From Thermoplasmata archaeon (GTDB lineage: Archaea; Thermoplasmatota; Thermoplasmata; UBA10834): 64,000 nucleotides of DNA. Every line of letters begins with the position of its first letter. The stretch's first letter is position 1. The stretch spans positions 39,593 through 103,592 of the forward strand of contig JAOTTD010000003.1 in NCBI GenBank assembly GCA_029864565.1. The letters run 5' to 3'. Of the stretch, positions 8,422 to 16,323 are shown in pieces. Position numbers and translations under genes: made by a program. The notes beneath the pieces were generated by a model, which had not been told where the DNA came from, searched no databases, and was given only the letters and a program-made list of their open reading frames with translations.

Positions 8422-9600
8422 ATGCCCAAGAGATTGATAGAAGAAGCTCTAGCTAGCAACCCCACTGATACGGTCAAGGACGACCCGGCTGGACTATCGC
8501 CGGACTCGAGCGAAGATTCGGAGATCGAGAGCATCGCCAGAGGAATCGACATCTGCATAAAGGTCGTTGGCTGTGGCGGAGCTGGCTCAAATACGGTGGA
8601 CCGTTGTGCTGAATCCGGCATCTCGGGCGTAGACCTTTGCGCTCTCAACACCGACGCCAAGCACCTTCTCAGCGTCAAAGCGCAGAAGAAGCTCCTTATC
8701 GGAAAGCTGATCACAAGGGGCTTGGGCGCGGGGGCCAGGCCCGAAGTCGGAGAGAAAGCCGCCATTGAAAGCATCGACGACATTCGAGAATGCGTCAAAG
8801 GGTCTCAAATCGTGTTCGTCACGGCTGGAATGGGCGGAGGGACCGGAACAAGCAGCGCCTTGGTCGTGTCCAAGTTGGCCAAGGAGATCAGGGCACTCAC
8901 AGTCGGGGTAATTACTCTTCCGTTCAAATCCGAGGGGGAGCTCCGGATGCGGAATGCGATGGTCGGCCTTGGAAAGGTCGCCAAGGTCTGCGACACTACG
9001 ATCGTGATACCGAACGACACTCTGTTGGAGCTCGTGCCTCATTTGCCTGTGCAGGCGGCATTTAAAGTTGCGGATGAGTTACTGGTTCAGACAATCTCCG
9101 GCCTGACGGAGATGTTGACGAGCGCGGGCTTGGTGAACGTCGACTACGCCGATCTCAAGACTATACTTGTCGAAGGCGGAGTGTCCCTCATCGGAGTGGG
9201 CGAATCAGCTTCAAAGGGCGAAGAACGCCTCGAAGACGCTGTCGAAGAGGCCCTTAACTCCCCGTTGCTCGGAAGGATGGATTTAAGAAACGCGAGAGGC
9301 GCGCTGGTCCGGGTGGTCGGCGGATCAGACATGACGATTGAGGAAGCTGCCAAAGCGGCGGAGCTCGTGAGCACGAGAATTCGCAAACGAGGTCGGTTGA
9401 TATGGGGGTGCTCAGTCGAGAAAGCGCTTGATGGCAAGGTGCGTGTGCTGATAATCGTGACGGGGGCGCAATCCAAGTATATATTGATGAGGAACGGCGA
9501 GAACCCCGTCATGTCGCCGACATGCGAGGATTACAGAGGGGTACTGAACATCCCTTCTGGGGACGACGGCGACGACGACAGCTCGATGTTCGCTAGATGA
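8422..9600 (+). CDS. ftsZ: cell division protein FtsZ
   Basis: A 392-residue tubulin-family GTPase forming the cytokinetic ring. The GTP-binding Rossmann region begins with VVGCGGAGSNTVDR; the tubulin signature GMGGGTGTS is at residues 136-144; the T7-loop region (around NVDYADLKTIL) follows. An N-terminal extension of about 40 acidic residues and a C-terminal poly-acidic tail (GDDGDDDSSMFAR) are typical of archaeal FtsZ. A GGGGTG Shine-Dalgarno-like element precedes the ATG, and TCTTAATAC near 8363-8371 is a plausible TATA box. Confidence 0.97.
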   Translation: MPKRLIEEALASNPTDTVKDDPAGLSPDSSEDSEIESIARGIDICIKVVGCGGAGSNTVDRCAESGISGVDLCALNTDAKHLLSVKAQKKLLIGKLITRGLGAGARPEVGEKAAIESIDDIRECVKGSQIVFVTAGMGGGTGTSSALVVSKLAKEIRALTVGVITLPFKSEGELRMRNAMVGLGKVAKVCDTTIVIPNDTLLELVPHLPVQAAFKVADELLVQTISGLTEMLTSAGLVNVDYADLKTILVEGGVSLIGVGESASKGEERLEDAVEEALNSPLLGRMDLRNARGALVRVVGGSDMTIEEAAKAAELVSTRIRKRGRLIWGCSVEKALDGKVRVLIIVTGAQSKYILMRNGENPVMSPTCEDYRGVLNIPSGDDGDDDSSMFAR

Positions 9601-9631
9601 AGGCCGATGGCAACCGTAACCGACGCGTCGC

Positions 9632-11533
9632 TCATAGGCCGAGTATGAGATTCGCCGTCGCTCCGAACGCAATCGCGAGCAAAACCGAGGCCGCAGTGAT
9701 TCCAATCATGCCCTTCACACCGAACTCCTTGATGAGGACTGCCAGCGCAGCCAGGCACGGCATGAATATAGCCATCACGAGGGCAAATACGAACATCTGA
9801 TGCGAAGTCATCGCGAGCGCTAGGTTGCTGGTTCCGAATAGAACCATTAGCATCTGCAGAGCCATCTCCTTGCGCAGTATGCCGAACACCAGAGCCACAA
9901 TGGTTATCGCGGGCAACCCGAGCACGCCGGTCATGAAGGGTTCGGCAGGGTCCACCAGTTTCTGAAGCATCCCCTCCGCCATCAGTATCTCGAGAATGAT
10001 GCTTCCCGCCAGCAGGAGCGGGAATGCGATTGTGAGGAACTCGCCGATCCTGAGCCCCGTCTTTCCAATGGTCTGTCGGAGTGTGGGCCACCTCAGTTCA
10101 GGTATCTCGAGCATCAGCTGTGAAGGTTCGAGTTTCATGGTTCTGTGTAGAACGAAGCCGAGTATGGCAAGCAGAGCCATCATGATCGCGAATATGAGCA
10201 GAGCCCATTGCGCTCCGGCGTAGTTTCCCACAGTTCCGATTATTATCGCCGTCTGAGCCGAGCAAGGAACTGCAACAGTGATCAGGACGGCTAGTATGAC
10301 TCTCTCTCGTTTCGACCCCATCGCTCGGGTCGCCAGTATTGCTGGGACGTTGCAACCGTAGCCAACAACCATCGGTATGATCGCTCTTCCGTGGAGGCCG
10401 ATTCGATGCATTATTCCGTCGAGCAAGGAAACCACTCTGACTAGGTATCCGGTGTCTTCCAGTACCGACAACATCAGATAGAACACTAGGATGTAAGGCA
10501 CGACGATGGCCAGCATCGCCTCTATGCTGAGGTAGACCCCGTCAAGAACGCCCTGTACGGCCGGGCTCTCGCCATCTTTGAGGTTGTCGAAAGCCCCTCG
10601 TGCGACACTCTCATACGAATCCACTAGCACCTCTTCTATCATCCCTCCACCGAAGACGAGTGTTAGGAATACCGCTGCTAGAACTGCGAGCAGTATCGGT
10701 ATCCCAGTAGAGGGTCTGAGGGTCAGATCAGAGAGTGACGAGCGGCGTTTCTCTGCCGGCGCGATTCGACTCACTACCTCTTCAGCTATGCGCCCAGCCT
10801 CTCCGAATCTGTCCCTTTGGATATGTGCTTGAATGCTCTCCTTGTGCTGTCCTTCGAAATCCTCAGCGAGCGCATCCGCGCGTTCCGTGATGCGACCGCC
10901 TGCCTGCTTCCTGACCCTGCCGTCTCCCATCAGAATGCGAATCGCGACGGCACGGAGAGGGAAGGGCCAGTCAGGTTCGTCCAACATCGTGACGAGTTCG
11001 GATATTATCTCCTCCGTGTGGGAATCATATTTTACGCGAAACCCGCTCTTCGGGCGCAGCCGCACAGCTTCCCGCAGCAGCGCATCGATGCCATCCTCTC
11101 TGACTGCAACTGTGGGCACAGCGGAGGTCATTAGGCGTTCCTCCAACCCAGCAACGTCTATCTTCAGCCCGGTCTTTTTGACGAGATCGTACATGTTCAG
11201 AGCGACAACGACACTGTAACCCGATTCCAGAAGCTCGAAGAGTAACACGAGACTCCTCTCAAGCCTTGAGGCATCCGCGACCAAGATGACCGTGTCGGGC
11301 GTTCGCGAGAAGAGCAAGTCGGTCGTGACGCGCTCCTCATCAGTGTTGCCCGATAGTGAGTACGTGCCAGGCAGATCTATCACATCGATGATCATATCGC
11401 CAAGCTTTGCCTCGCCCTTTTGGAACTCCACCGTCGTTCCTGGGTAGTTCGCGCTTATGACGCCAATCCCTGTGAGCTTGCCGAACATGACGCTCTTGCC
11501 AACGTTCGGGTTACCAGCGAGCGCTATCTCCAT
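9632..11533 (-). CDS. feoB: ferrous iron transporter FeoB
   Basis: A 633-residue Fe(II) transporter of the membrane. The N-terminal G-protein domain has G1 GNPNVGKS (residues 7-14), the PGTT switch and DLPGTYSL (G3). After a helical spacer comes the membrane domain with two Gate motifs containing conserved Cys (GYGCNVPAI and VPCSAQ). It is shorter than enterobacterial FeoB and lacks a C-terminal FeoC-like part. The start lies 13 bases after the end of the DtxR-FeoA regulator on the same strand, so they form an operon. No separate feoA is present; the FeoA-type domain is supplied by the regulator. Confidence 0.96.
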   Translation of the reverse strand: MEIALAGNPNVGKSVMFGKLTGIGVISANYPGTTVEFQKGEAKLGDMIIDVIDLPGTYSLSGNTDEERVTTDLLFSRTPDTVILVADASRLERSLVLLFELLESGYSVVVALNMYDLVKKTGLKIDVAGLEERLMTSAVPTVAVREDGIDALLREAVRLRPKSGFRVKYDSHTEEIISELVTMLDEPDWPFPLRAVAIRILMGDGRVRKQAGGRITERADALAEDFEGQHKESIQAHIQRDRFGEAGRIAEEVVSRIAPAEKRRSSLSDLTLRPSTGIPILLAVLAAVFLTLVFGGGMIEEVLVDSYESVARGAFDNLKDGESPAVQGVLDGVYLSIEAMLAIVVPYILVFYLMLSVLEDTGYLVRVVSLLDGIMHRIGLHGRAIIPMVVGYGCNVPAILATRAMGSKRERVILAVLITVAVPCSAQTAIIIGTVGNYAGAQWALLIFAIMMALLAILGFVLHRTMKLEPSQLMLEIPELRWPTLRQTIGKTGLRIGEFLTIAFPLLLAGSIILEILMAEGMLQKLVDPAEPFMTGVLGLPAITIVALVFGILRKEMALQMLMVLFGTSNLALAMTSHQMFVFALVMAIFMPCLAALAVLIKEFGVKGMIGITAASVLLAIAFGATANLILGL

Positions 11534-11546
11534 CGATGACCACCAA

Positions 11547-12215
11547 CTACGTGTCTTCGACCATTCGGAGCACGTCGCCCATAGCCCTAGCTATCGCGAT
11601 ACGAGTGCCCTTGATGTTGACGATTATCGGCCCGCCCAGTGGAAGCCTCTTCTCAATCGCCACGCGAACACCTGGAACAAACCCCATCGCAAGGATACGG
11701 CAGAGTTCCTCCTTGTTCATGGATACGAGATGAGACACAGTCGCCGTCCTGCCCTCCTCAATCTCTGAGAGCTTAAGCGCCACGTTTGCGCACTCCTCGC
11801 AGGACACAGCCCTTTCACACTTCGGTATGCGCTTGCCGTGTGGGCAAGTGGACGGGTGGTTCATCATCTTGCATAGGGCCTCTTCGGCCTCGGTACTCAG
11901 ACCATGCTCCATCCGGCACGCCTGGTCATGGCCCGCTTCGGTCTCTATGCCAACCATATCGCTCAAGAACCTCTCGAGAAGCCGGTGTTTCCTGGCAATC
12001 TTCTTCGCTATACGCTTGCCCCTCGCTCTCAGGGCGGATCCGTGATATGGTTCATGGCTAACATATCCTTGTTTGGCGAGCTTTTGAATCATCTGCGTGA
12101 CTGACGCTGGCGTTACGCCGAGGGCGTTGGCGATATCGGTCGTCTTGGCGGCGCCACCATCTTCGGTCAGGTTGTAGATTATCTTGAGATACTGTTCCGT
12201 TATCTCGGATACCAT
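11547..12215 (-). CDS. DtxR/MntR-family metal-dependent repressor with C-terminal FeoA domain
   Basis: A 222-residue metalloregulator: winged helix (about 1-70; TDIANALGVTPASVTQMIQKL), metal-binding/dimerisation domain with the ACRMEHGLS ligand segment (about 95-110), a Cys/His-rich stretch (STCPHGKRIPKCERAVSCEEC, about 122-142) and a FeoA/SH3-like domain (about 155-222). It most likely represses its own gene and feoB in response to Fe(II) or Mn(II). ATG 12215 is preferred over an upstream GTG at 12236 because a TATA box 26-34 bases away makes the ATG the likely transcript 5' end, and the inverted repeat lies between. Confidence 0.92.
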   Translation of the reverse strand: MVSEITEQYLKIIYNLTEDGGAAKTTDIANALGVTPASVTQMIQKLAKQGYVSHEPYHGSALRARGKRIAKKIARKHRLLERFLSDMVGIETEAGHDQACRMEHGLSTEAEEALCKMMNHPSTCPHGKRIPKCERAVSCEECANVALKLSEIEEGRTATVSHLVSMNKEELCRILAMGFVPGVRVAIEKRLPLGGPIIVNIKGTRIAIARAMGDVLRMVEDT

Positions 12216-12226
12216 ACGCTTGAGAA

Positions 12227-12249
12227 TTAGGCGCACCTAAATTATAAAC
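12227..12249 (-). promoter_or_regulatory. promoter and DtxR-type operator of the feo operon
   Basis: On the minus strand a TATA-like TTTATAATT (about 12241-12249) is followed at once by the perfect inverted repeat TTAGG-N4-CCTAA (12227-12240) and then the regulator's ATG at 12215. TTAGG/CCTAA half-sites are typical of DtxR/IdeR-family operators. The spacing implies a leaderless mRNA and repression by covering the initiation site. Confidence 0.7.
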
Positions 12250-12420
12250 CTTGCCCCATAGATGCGAAGCCGCTATGTTGATTGCCAGTGCCACGATTCC
12301 GGCGGTATCCGTTAGAGGATGGGTGGATATCTGCCCCCTCGTAGCATCCCTTATCGTCGAAGTGTGCGCAATCCGCTTTAGCGTGAGCAATTCCATAGAC
12401 TTCCAGTACGATAAGCATCC
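12250..12420. other. gap with no confident gene
   Basis: About 170 bases between the feo promoter and the HTH_10 gene. Short open frames exist on both strands, including one of 58-60 codons on the minus strand that begins next to the HTH_10 stop, but none shows a recognisable motif, and I do not call a gene. Confidence 0.4.
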
Positions 12421-13047
12421 TCAAATGTTGCCTATGTGGTTTGCGACAACCTTCCGCTGCGCCCTCCTCAAAACTACGTCGAGGGTCGCCTTGGACACGT
12501 TCAGGCGTCTGGCTAGGTCGTCGAGCTTGATCCTTTTGGGTATATCGAAATATCCGTGGTCGAAGGCGGTCTGGAGCGCCCTCTCTTGCTCGGTCGAGAG
12601 TTCCCTCGCAGTTCTGAGGATGGTGATCTTTTCCACCACGACGCTCGCGCCAATGTATTTTAGGTTGTTGACCAGACGTGCCAGCGCGGCACCATTGGGG
12701 GCGATGACGTTCAATTGAATGCCTCTGTCAGGGCGCGAGGTCGCGGAATCCAGCCAGCAGCCCGAGTCTCCGAGCATTCTGCACGTTCGACACGACTGCA
12801 TGTCGACTGAGGCCAGAAGACTCCCGGAACTGTTCTCTGAGAAACTGCCCTCGCTCTTGGAATCAGCTGACCGGATGTAGCTAGTGCTGTCCTCTTCGGT
12901 GACGTCGTCGGCCTCCTCGATCCTTGCGAGATGCTGTCTACCGTGGCCGTTCTTCGAAGCGCATCTGAGGACCTTGGCCGCCACATCCGGGTTGCCTGAA
13001 ACGTTGCCGACCCAGTCGTTGGGGATACGGAGCAGCAAAGTCGCCAT
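12421..13047 (-). CDS. HTH_10 (bacterio-opsin activator type) transcription regulator
   Basis: A 208-residue regulator with a C-terminal HTH_10 domain (about residues 145-205: LSTEQERALQTAFDHGYFD, then LDDLARRLNVSKATL). The N-terminal half is a ligand/sensor region with a Cys cluster, CRTCRMLGDSGCW, that could bind a metal. It is divergent from a metal ABC operon and so is a good candidate for its regulator. ATG 13047 is preferred over a TTG two codons earlier. Confidence 0.85.
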   Translation of the reverse strand: MATLLLRIPNDWVGNVSGNPDVAAKVLRCASKNGHGRQHLARIEEADDVTEEDSTSYIRSADSKSEGSFSENSSGSLLASVDMQSCRTCRMLGDSGCWLDSATSRPDRGIQLNVIAPNGAALARLVNNLKYIGASVVVEKITILRTARELSTEQERALQTAFDHGYFDIPKRIKLDDLARRLNVSKATLDVVLRRAQRKVVANHIGNI

Positions 13048-13093
13048 TCTCAATGTATATCCCTTCCTTTGGTTTAGCCTACCCGCCTAGCGA

Positions 13094-13107
13094 CGATAAT
13101 TTTATCG
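13094..13107. promoter_or_regulatory. perfect palindrome CGATAATTTTATCG in divergent promoter region
   Basis: A 14-base perfect palindrome, AT-rich, about 47 bases upstream of the HTH_10 ATG and about 105 bases before the TATA box of the metal ABC operon. It could be both the TATA element of the HTH_10 gene and an operator. Function is inferred from position and symmetry only. Confidence 0.45.
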
Positions 13108-13211
13108 CCTCATTCTGGTCGTCTACGTGGATTCTGAGAGCGCAGTCGTCGCCGGGGGTCCTGGTGACTTTTCCAACGTGCGCCACGGCGCGTGGCGATT
13201 CGCAAAAGGTC

Positions 13212-13219
13212 TATATATC
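13212..13219 (+). promoter_or_regulatory. TATA box of metal ABC operon
   Basis: TATATATC about 45-50 bases before the ATG at 13263, giving a short leader that includes an AAAGGTG ribosome-binding-like element. Confidence 0.6.
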
Positions 13220-13262
13220 GAGCCCCTCTACGGTATTACAATTAGTCAAAAAGGTGTTACGA

Positions 13263-14279
13263 ATGGGTTCGACTACATCGGGTCTGACTTGTGCGGGAAG
13301 ATTGGCCGCATGCCTTGCGTCCACATTCGTTCTGCTGTCCCTGGCGTTTGTTGGCATGGCCAGTGGTGAGGACGATAAGCTCATGGTTGTTTGCACGAAT
13401 TCAGCTCTCGCGGATTTCGCCGCGAACGTTTTCGGCGAAGAGTTGGGCGATGCCGTGGAGGTAGAGTACATTATGCCGGCGGCCGTCTGCCCGTCTCATT
13501 TCGACACGAGCCCGAGCGACGTCGTGACTATTGCGTCGGCTGATGTCGTGATCTCACTTGGCTGGGAGCCTTGGGTGTCTGACCTCCTCGAATCGTCAGG
13601 GAACGATGACGCCTACGAGATAGCCTGTTTGGGCCTTGGCGAGTGGAACATCCCTTCAGGAGCGGAGCTGCATATCAGCAAGATCGCAGAGGGGCTGTCG
13701 GAATTCAAACCTGATTGGAGTTCAACATTTACCGCCAACGCGCTGAGCTATTCCGCAGAGATAGCTGATGCATTCGAGGCAGCGAGACAGATGGTCGCTT
13801 CCGAGGGACTGAATGGGACCAAGGTAGTCACTATCGAATGGTACACCCTGTTCCTTGAGGAACTGGGATTCGAAGTAGCTAAGTCATATGGTGCGCCTGA
13901 GGGCCTCTCGACGGCAGACATCTTGGAGATATCCGCCGCATGTGATGATCCTGAGGTCGCCATGGTGGTGGACAACCTCCAATCGACCGTTGATTTTGGC
14001 ATGCAACTCGCAGCCGACTATGGAAAGATCCATGTCGTTCTCAGCAATTTCCCGGGGGCAATACCTGGCAAGTATGCCTACCTTGACAACTTCGAATACA
14101 ACGTGGATGAGCTTGTGAATGGTGCAGTTGCTTTCGAGACGATGCAATCGGAGTTGTCAGACCTCGAGTCGGAGATATCGTCCCTAGAGTTCCAGAGAGT
14201 CGCGCTCGCATCGGCGGTTGCGGCCCTCGCGATCCTTCTCGTCCTGTCTATATTAATTGCCAGGAGGAAGAAGCGATGA
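13263..14279 (+). CDS. metal ABC transporter substrate-binding protein (ZnuA/MntA-like), membrane anchored
   Basis: A 338-residue extracellular metal-binding protein. It has an N-terminal signal/anchor helix (about residues 8-33), then a cluster A-I binding-protein fold with a candidate ligand segment (CPSHFDTSPSD, ending in the TPSD-like pattern of this family), a long backbone helix region, and at the C-terminus a short coiled coil, a transmembrane helix (VAALAILLVLSILIA) and RRKKR. The metal (Zn, Mn, Ni or other) is not decidable. ATG 13263 is chosen because it gives the signal peptide directly; the frame is open further upstream. It is the first gene of an overlapping four-gene operon. 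Confidence 0.85.
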   Translation: MGSTTSGLTCAGRLAACLASTFVLLSLAFVGMASGEDDKLMVVCTNSALADFAANVFGEELGDAVEVEYIMPAAVCPSHFDTSPSDVVTIASADVVISLGWEPWVSDLLESSGNDDAYEIACLGLGEWNIPSGAELHISKIAEGLSEFKPDWSSTFTANALSYSAEIADAFEAARQMVASEGLNGTKVVTIEWYTLFLEELGFEVAKSYGAPEGLSTADILEISAACDDPEVAMVVDNLQSTVDFGMQLAADYGKIHVVLSNFPGAIPGKYAYLDNFEYNVDELVNGAVAFETMQSELSDLESEISSLEFQRVALASAVAALAILLVLSILIARRKKR

Positions 14280-14689
14280 ATTCGGAGGAGACTCTCAAAC
14301 GAATCTCAGAGTTCCATGGACATCTTGGTCCCTTCGTTGTCGTCGGCTACCGCATGGGGGTGATGGCCAACCGGCTCCTGGGAGCAGATCCATTCGGGAA
14401 GACTGCGCTGGCACTAACCGGCGGCAAACCGCCGAAATCATGCCTCATAGACGGCATACAACTCTCATCGGGTTGCACGCTCGGGAAAGGCTTGATCGGC
14501 GTCGTCGACCAAGGCGAGGTTGCGGCTGTGTTCATGTCGAAGGGCCGGAAAGCAACATATTGGATATCTCTCAAGAATGCCATCGCTGAGCAGATCGCGG
14601 CCGCTTCACACAAAGAATTGGAGCCCCTCGCTGTTGGGCTCTACTCCCTAGCCGAGGACGAACTCTTCGATGTATACCACGAGGAATGA
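14276..14689 (+). CDS. FmdE-family protein in metal transport operon
   Basis: A 137-residue protein of the FmdE family (formylmethanofuran dehydrogenase subunit E-like), with the hallmark FHGHLGPFVVVGYRMG (residues 13-28) and a conserved CLIDGIQLSSGCTLGKG segment holding two Cys. No C-terminal zinc-ribbon extension is present, so it is the short form. It overlaps the binding-protein gene by 4 bases and is followed within a few bases by the ABC ATPase, so it is co-expressed with metal uptake. A metal-handling role is inferred from context; its biochemical role is not established. Confidence 0.85.
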   Translation: MNSEETLKRISEFHGHLGPFVVVGYRMGVMANRLLGADPFGKTALALTGGKPPKSCLIDGIQLSSGCTLGKGLIGVVDQGEVAAVFMSKGRKATYWISLKNAIAEQIAAASHKELEPLAVGLYSLAEDELFDVYHEE

Positions 14690-14693
14690 CCTC

Positions 14694-15455
14694 ATGAGCG
14701 GGTCGAAGGGACCGAAGGCGGTTGTGCTGCTCGACAAGGTCAGCACAGTCTACGAGGGCGAGAGGTTCCCAGCGATAAGAGATGTCAGCCTTTGCATCAA
14801 CGCTGGCGACTTCGTCTGCGTTATAGGCCCGAACGGCTCAGGGAAGACCACCCTTCTCGAGACAGTCAATGGGATATTGCGCAATACATCCGGCAACGTG
14901 CGTGTGTTCGGCCTCGACGTCACGGAGTCTGGCCACTCAGTCCGAACCAGGACAGGCTACGTGATACAGAACTTCGAGATAGACCCGCTTTCGCCGTTCC
15001 TGTGCAAGAACGTGGTCATGTCAGGTAGGGTTGGTAAGATTGGACTTCTGCGTTTTCCGTCTGAGCGGGACTGGGCAATCGTGGACGAATCGATGAGGCT
15101 TGTCGGTATGGACTCCTCTGCGGATAGGCCGATTGGCAAACTCTCCGGTGGTGAGTTTCAGAAGATATTGTTGGCGCGCGCGATCGCCCAAGAACCGGAG
15201 ATGTTTCTCTTGGACGAGCCGTTCGCCAACTTAGACCTGAAATCCCGTGCGGACGTCGACCGATTGATATCTGACCTGAACCGCAAGGGTGCAACCACAG
15301 TCATGGTAAGCCACGACATAGACTCGATACCTTTCAGTTGCTCACACATAATCGTCATGAACCGTGGGAGAGTCGCTGCGTTCGGCCCGAGGGACGAGTT
15401 GCTACAGAACGGCGTGATATCATCTCTTATGAAGGTGCGGGGGTCGGCCGTGTGA
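14694..15455 (+). CDS. metal ABC transporter ATP-binding protein (ZnuC/MntB-like)
   Basis: A 253-residue ABC ATPase: Walker A GPNGSGKTT, Q-loop in VIQNFEI, signature LSGGEFQ, Walker B MFLLDEP and H-loop VSHDID. It provides energy for the metal importer. ATG 14694 is chosen over a Met at 14670, which lies inside the FmdE-like gene. The stop overlaps the permease start (GTGA). Confidence 0.93.
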   Translation: MSGSKGPKAVVLLDKVSTVYEGERFPAIRDVSLCINAGDFVCVIGPNGSGKTTLLETVNGILRNTSGNVRVFGLDVTESGHSVRTRTGYVIQNFEIDPLSPFLCKNVVMSGRVGKIGLLRFPSERDWAIVDESMRLVGMDSSADRPIGKLSGGEFQKILLARAIAQEPEMFLLDEPFANLDLKSRADVDRLISDLNRKGATTVMVSHDIDSIPFSCSHIIVMNRGRVAAFGPRDELLQNGVISSLMKVRGSAV

Positions 15456-16285
15456 TATCGCTGCCGTTTGCGCTCCTGGTCACAGCGACGCTCGGCTCGA
15501 TACTAGCCGGTCTCTCATGCTCGATCGCGGGAGTGTTCGTCGTTCGCTTGAACATAGCCTCCATCGGTTTCTGCATGTCGCACGCCGCGTTCGCCGGGGC
15601 AGCGTTCGGCCTCCTGATTGAGGTCGACCCGTTGCTGACCGCCATGCTGTTTGCATCGGTGACTGCTTTGTTGCTCGCTCCGGTGGCGAACCGGGCGAAG
15701 TTGAACACGGACGTCGTCATAGGAATCATGTTCTCACTGATGATAGCACTCGCATTTGTCTTCCTGAACCTCTCGCCCGGCGAAGCCGCCTCAGGGGCAG
15801 CACTCCGTATACTGTGGGGGAGCATATTCGCAGTATCGGAATATGATGTGCTCTATCTTGCGCTGCTCTGCGCGATGATGGTCAGTTTCGTGACTTTGTT
15901 CTACAAGGAGATATTCGCTTTGATGTTCAATCAGAAGCTCGCCAAAGCTGCTGGTGTGAACACCTACGTGTTCATGTTGATTGTAGTATTCCTAACAGGC
16001 CTTGCGGTGTCTTTCTCGCTGAAGCTTATCGGCGGTTTGCTGGTCTACGCACTTATCATCAATCCGACATCGACCGCGTACCAGTTCTTTTGGGATTTCA
16101 GGAAGATCATGGTCTTCTCGCCCGTAATCGGCGTGGCCAGCTGCATAGCCGGGTTCATATTCTCGCTCGAGACCGATTTCCCGATAGGGGCTTCGATCGT
16201 CATAGTCTCCGCCATCCTGCTCGCAATTTCCATAGCCATTTCACCGAAGAGGCGCACCGCGAAGATCGCAGCACAGGCTGCGTAA
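15452..16285 (+). CDS. metal ABC transporter permease (ZnuB/MntC-like, ABC-3 family)
   Basis: A 277-residue membrane protein with about eight or nine helices, with the ABC-3 family hallmark HAAFAGAAFG near the N-terminus and the conserved LKLIGGLLVYALIINP segment. The GTG at 15452 overlaps the ATPase stop by 4 bases; the open frame upstream of it lies entirely within the ATPase gene. It completes the metal importer operon. Confidence 0.92.
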   Translation: MISLPFALLVTATLGSILAGLSCSIAGVFVVRLNIASIGFCMSHAAFAGAAFGLLIEVDPLLTAMLFASVTALLLAPVANRAKLNTDVVIGIMFSLMIALAFVFLNLSPGEAASGAALRILWGSIFAVSEYDVLYLALLCAMMVSFVTLFYKEIFALMFNQKLAKAAGVNTYVFMLIVVFLTGLAVSFSLKLIGGLLVYALIINPTSTAYQFFWDFRKIMVFSPVIGVASCIAGFIFSLETDFPIGASIVIVSAILLAISIAISPKRRTAKIAAQAA

Positions 16286-16323
16286 TCCATTCATTGCCTC
16301 GCGGGGGCGGATAGTTTGTGCGA

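Noticed and set aside
12242..12424. Small minus-strand ORF between the HTH_10 and DtxR genes
   Set aside because: Starts with TTG/ATG next to the HTH_10 stop, but has no recognisable motif and runs into the feo promoter; not convincing as a gene.
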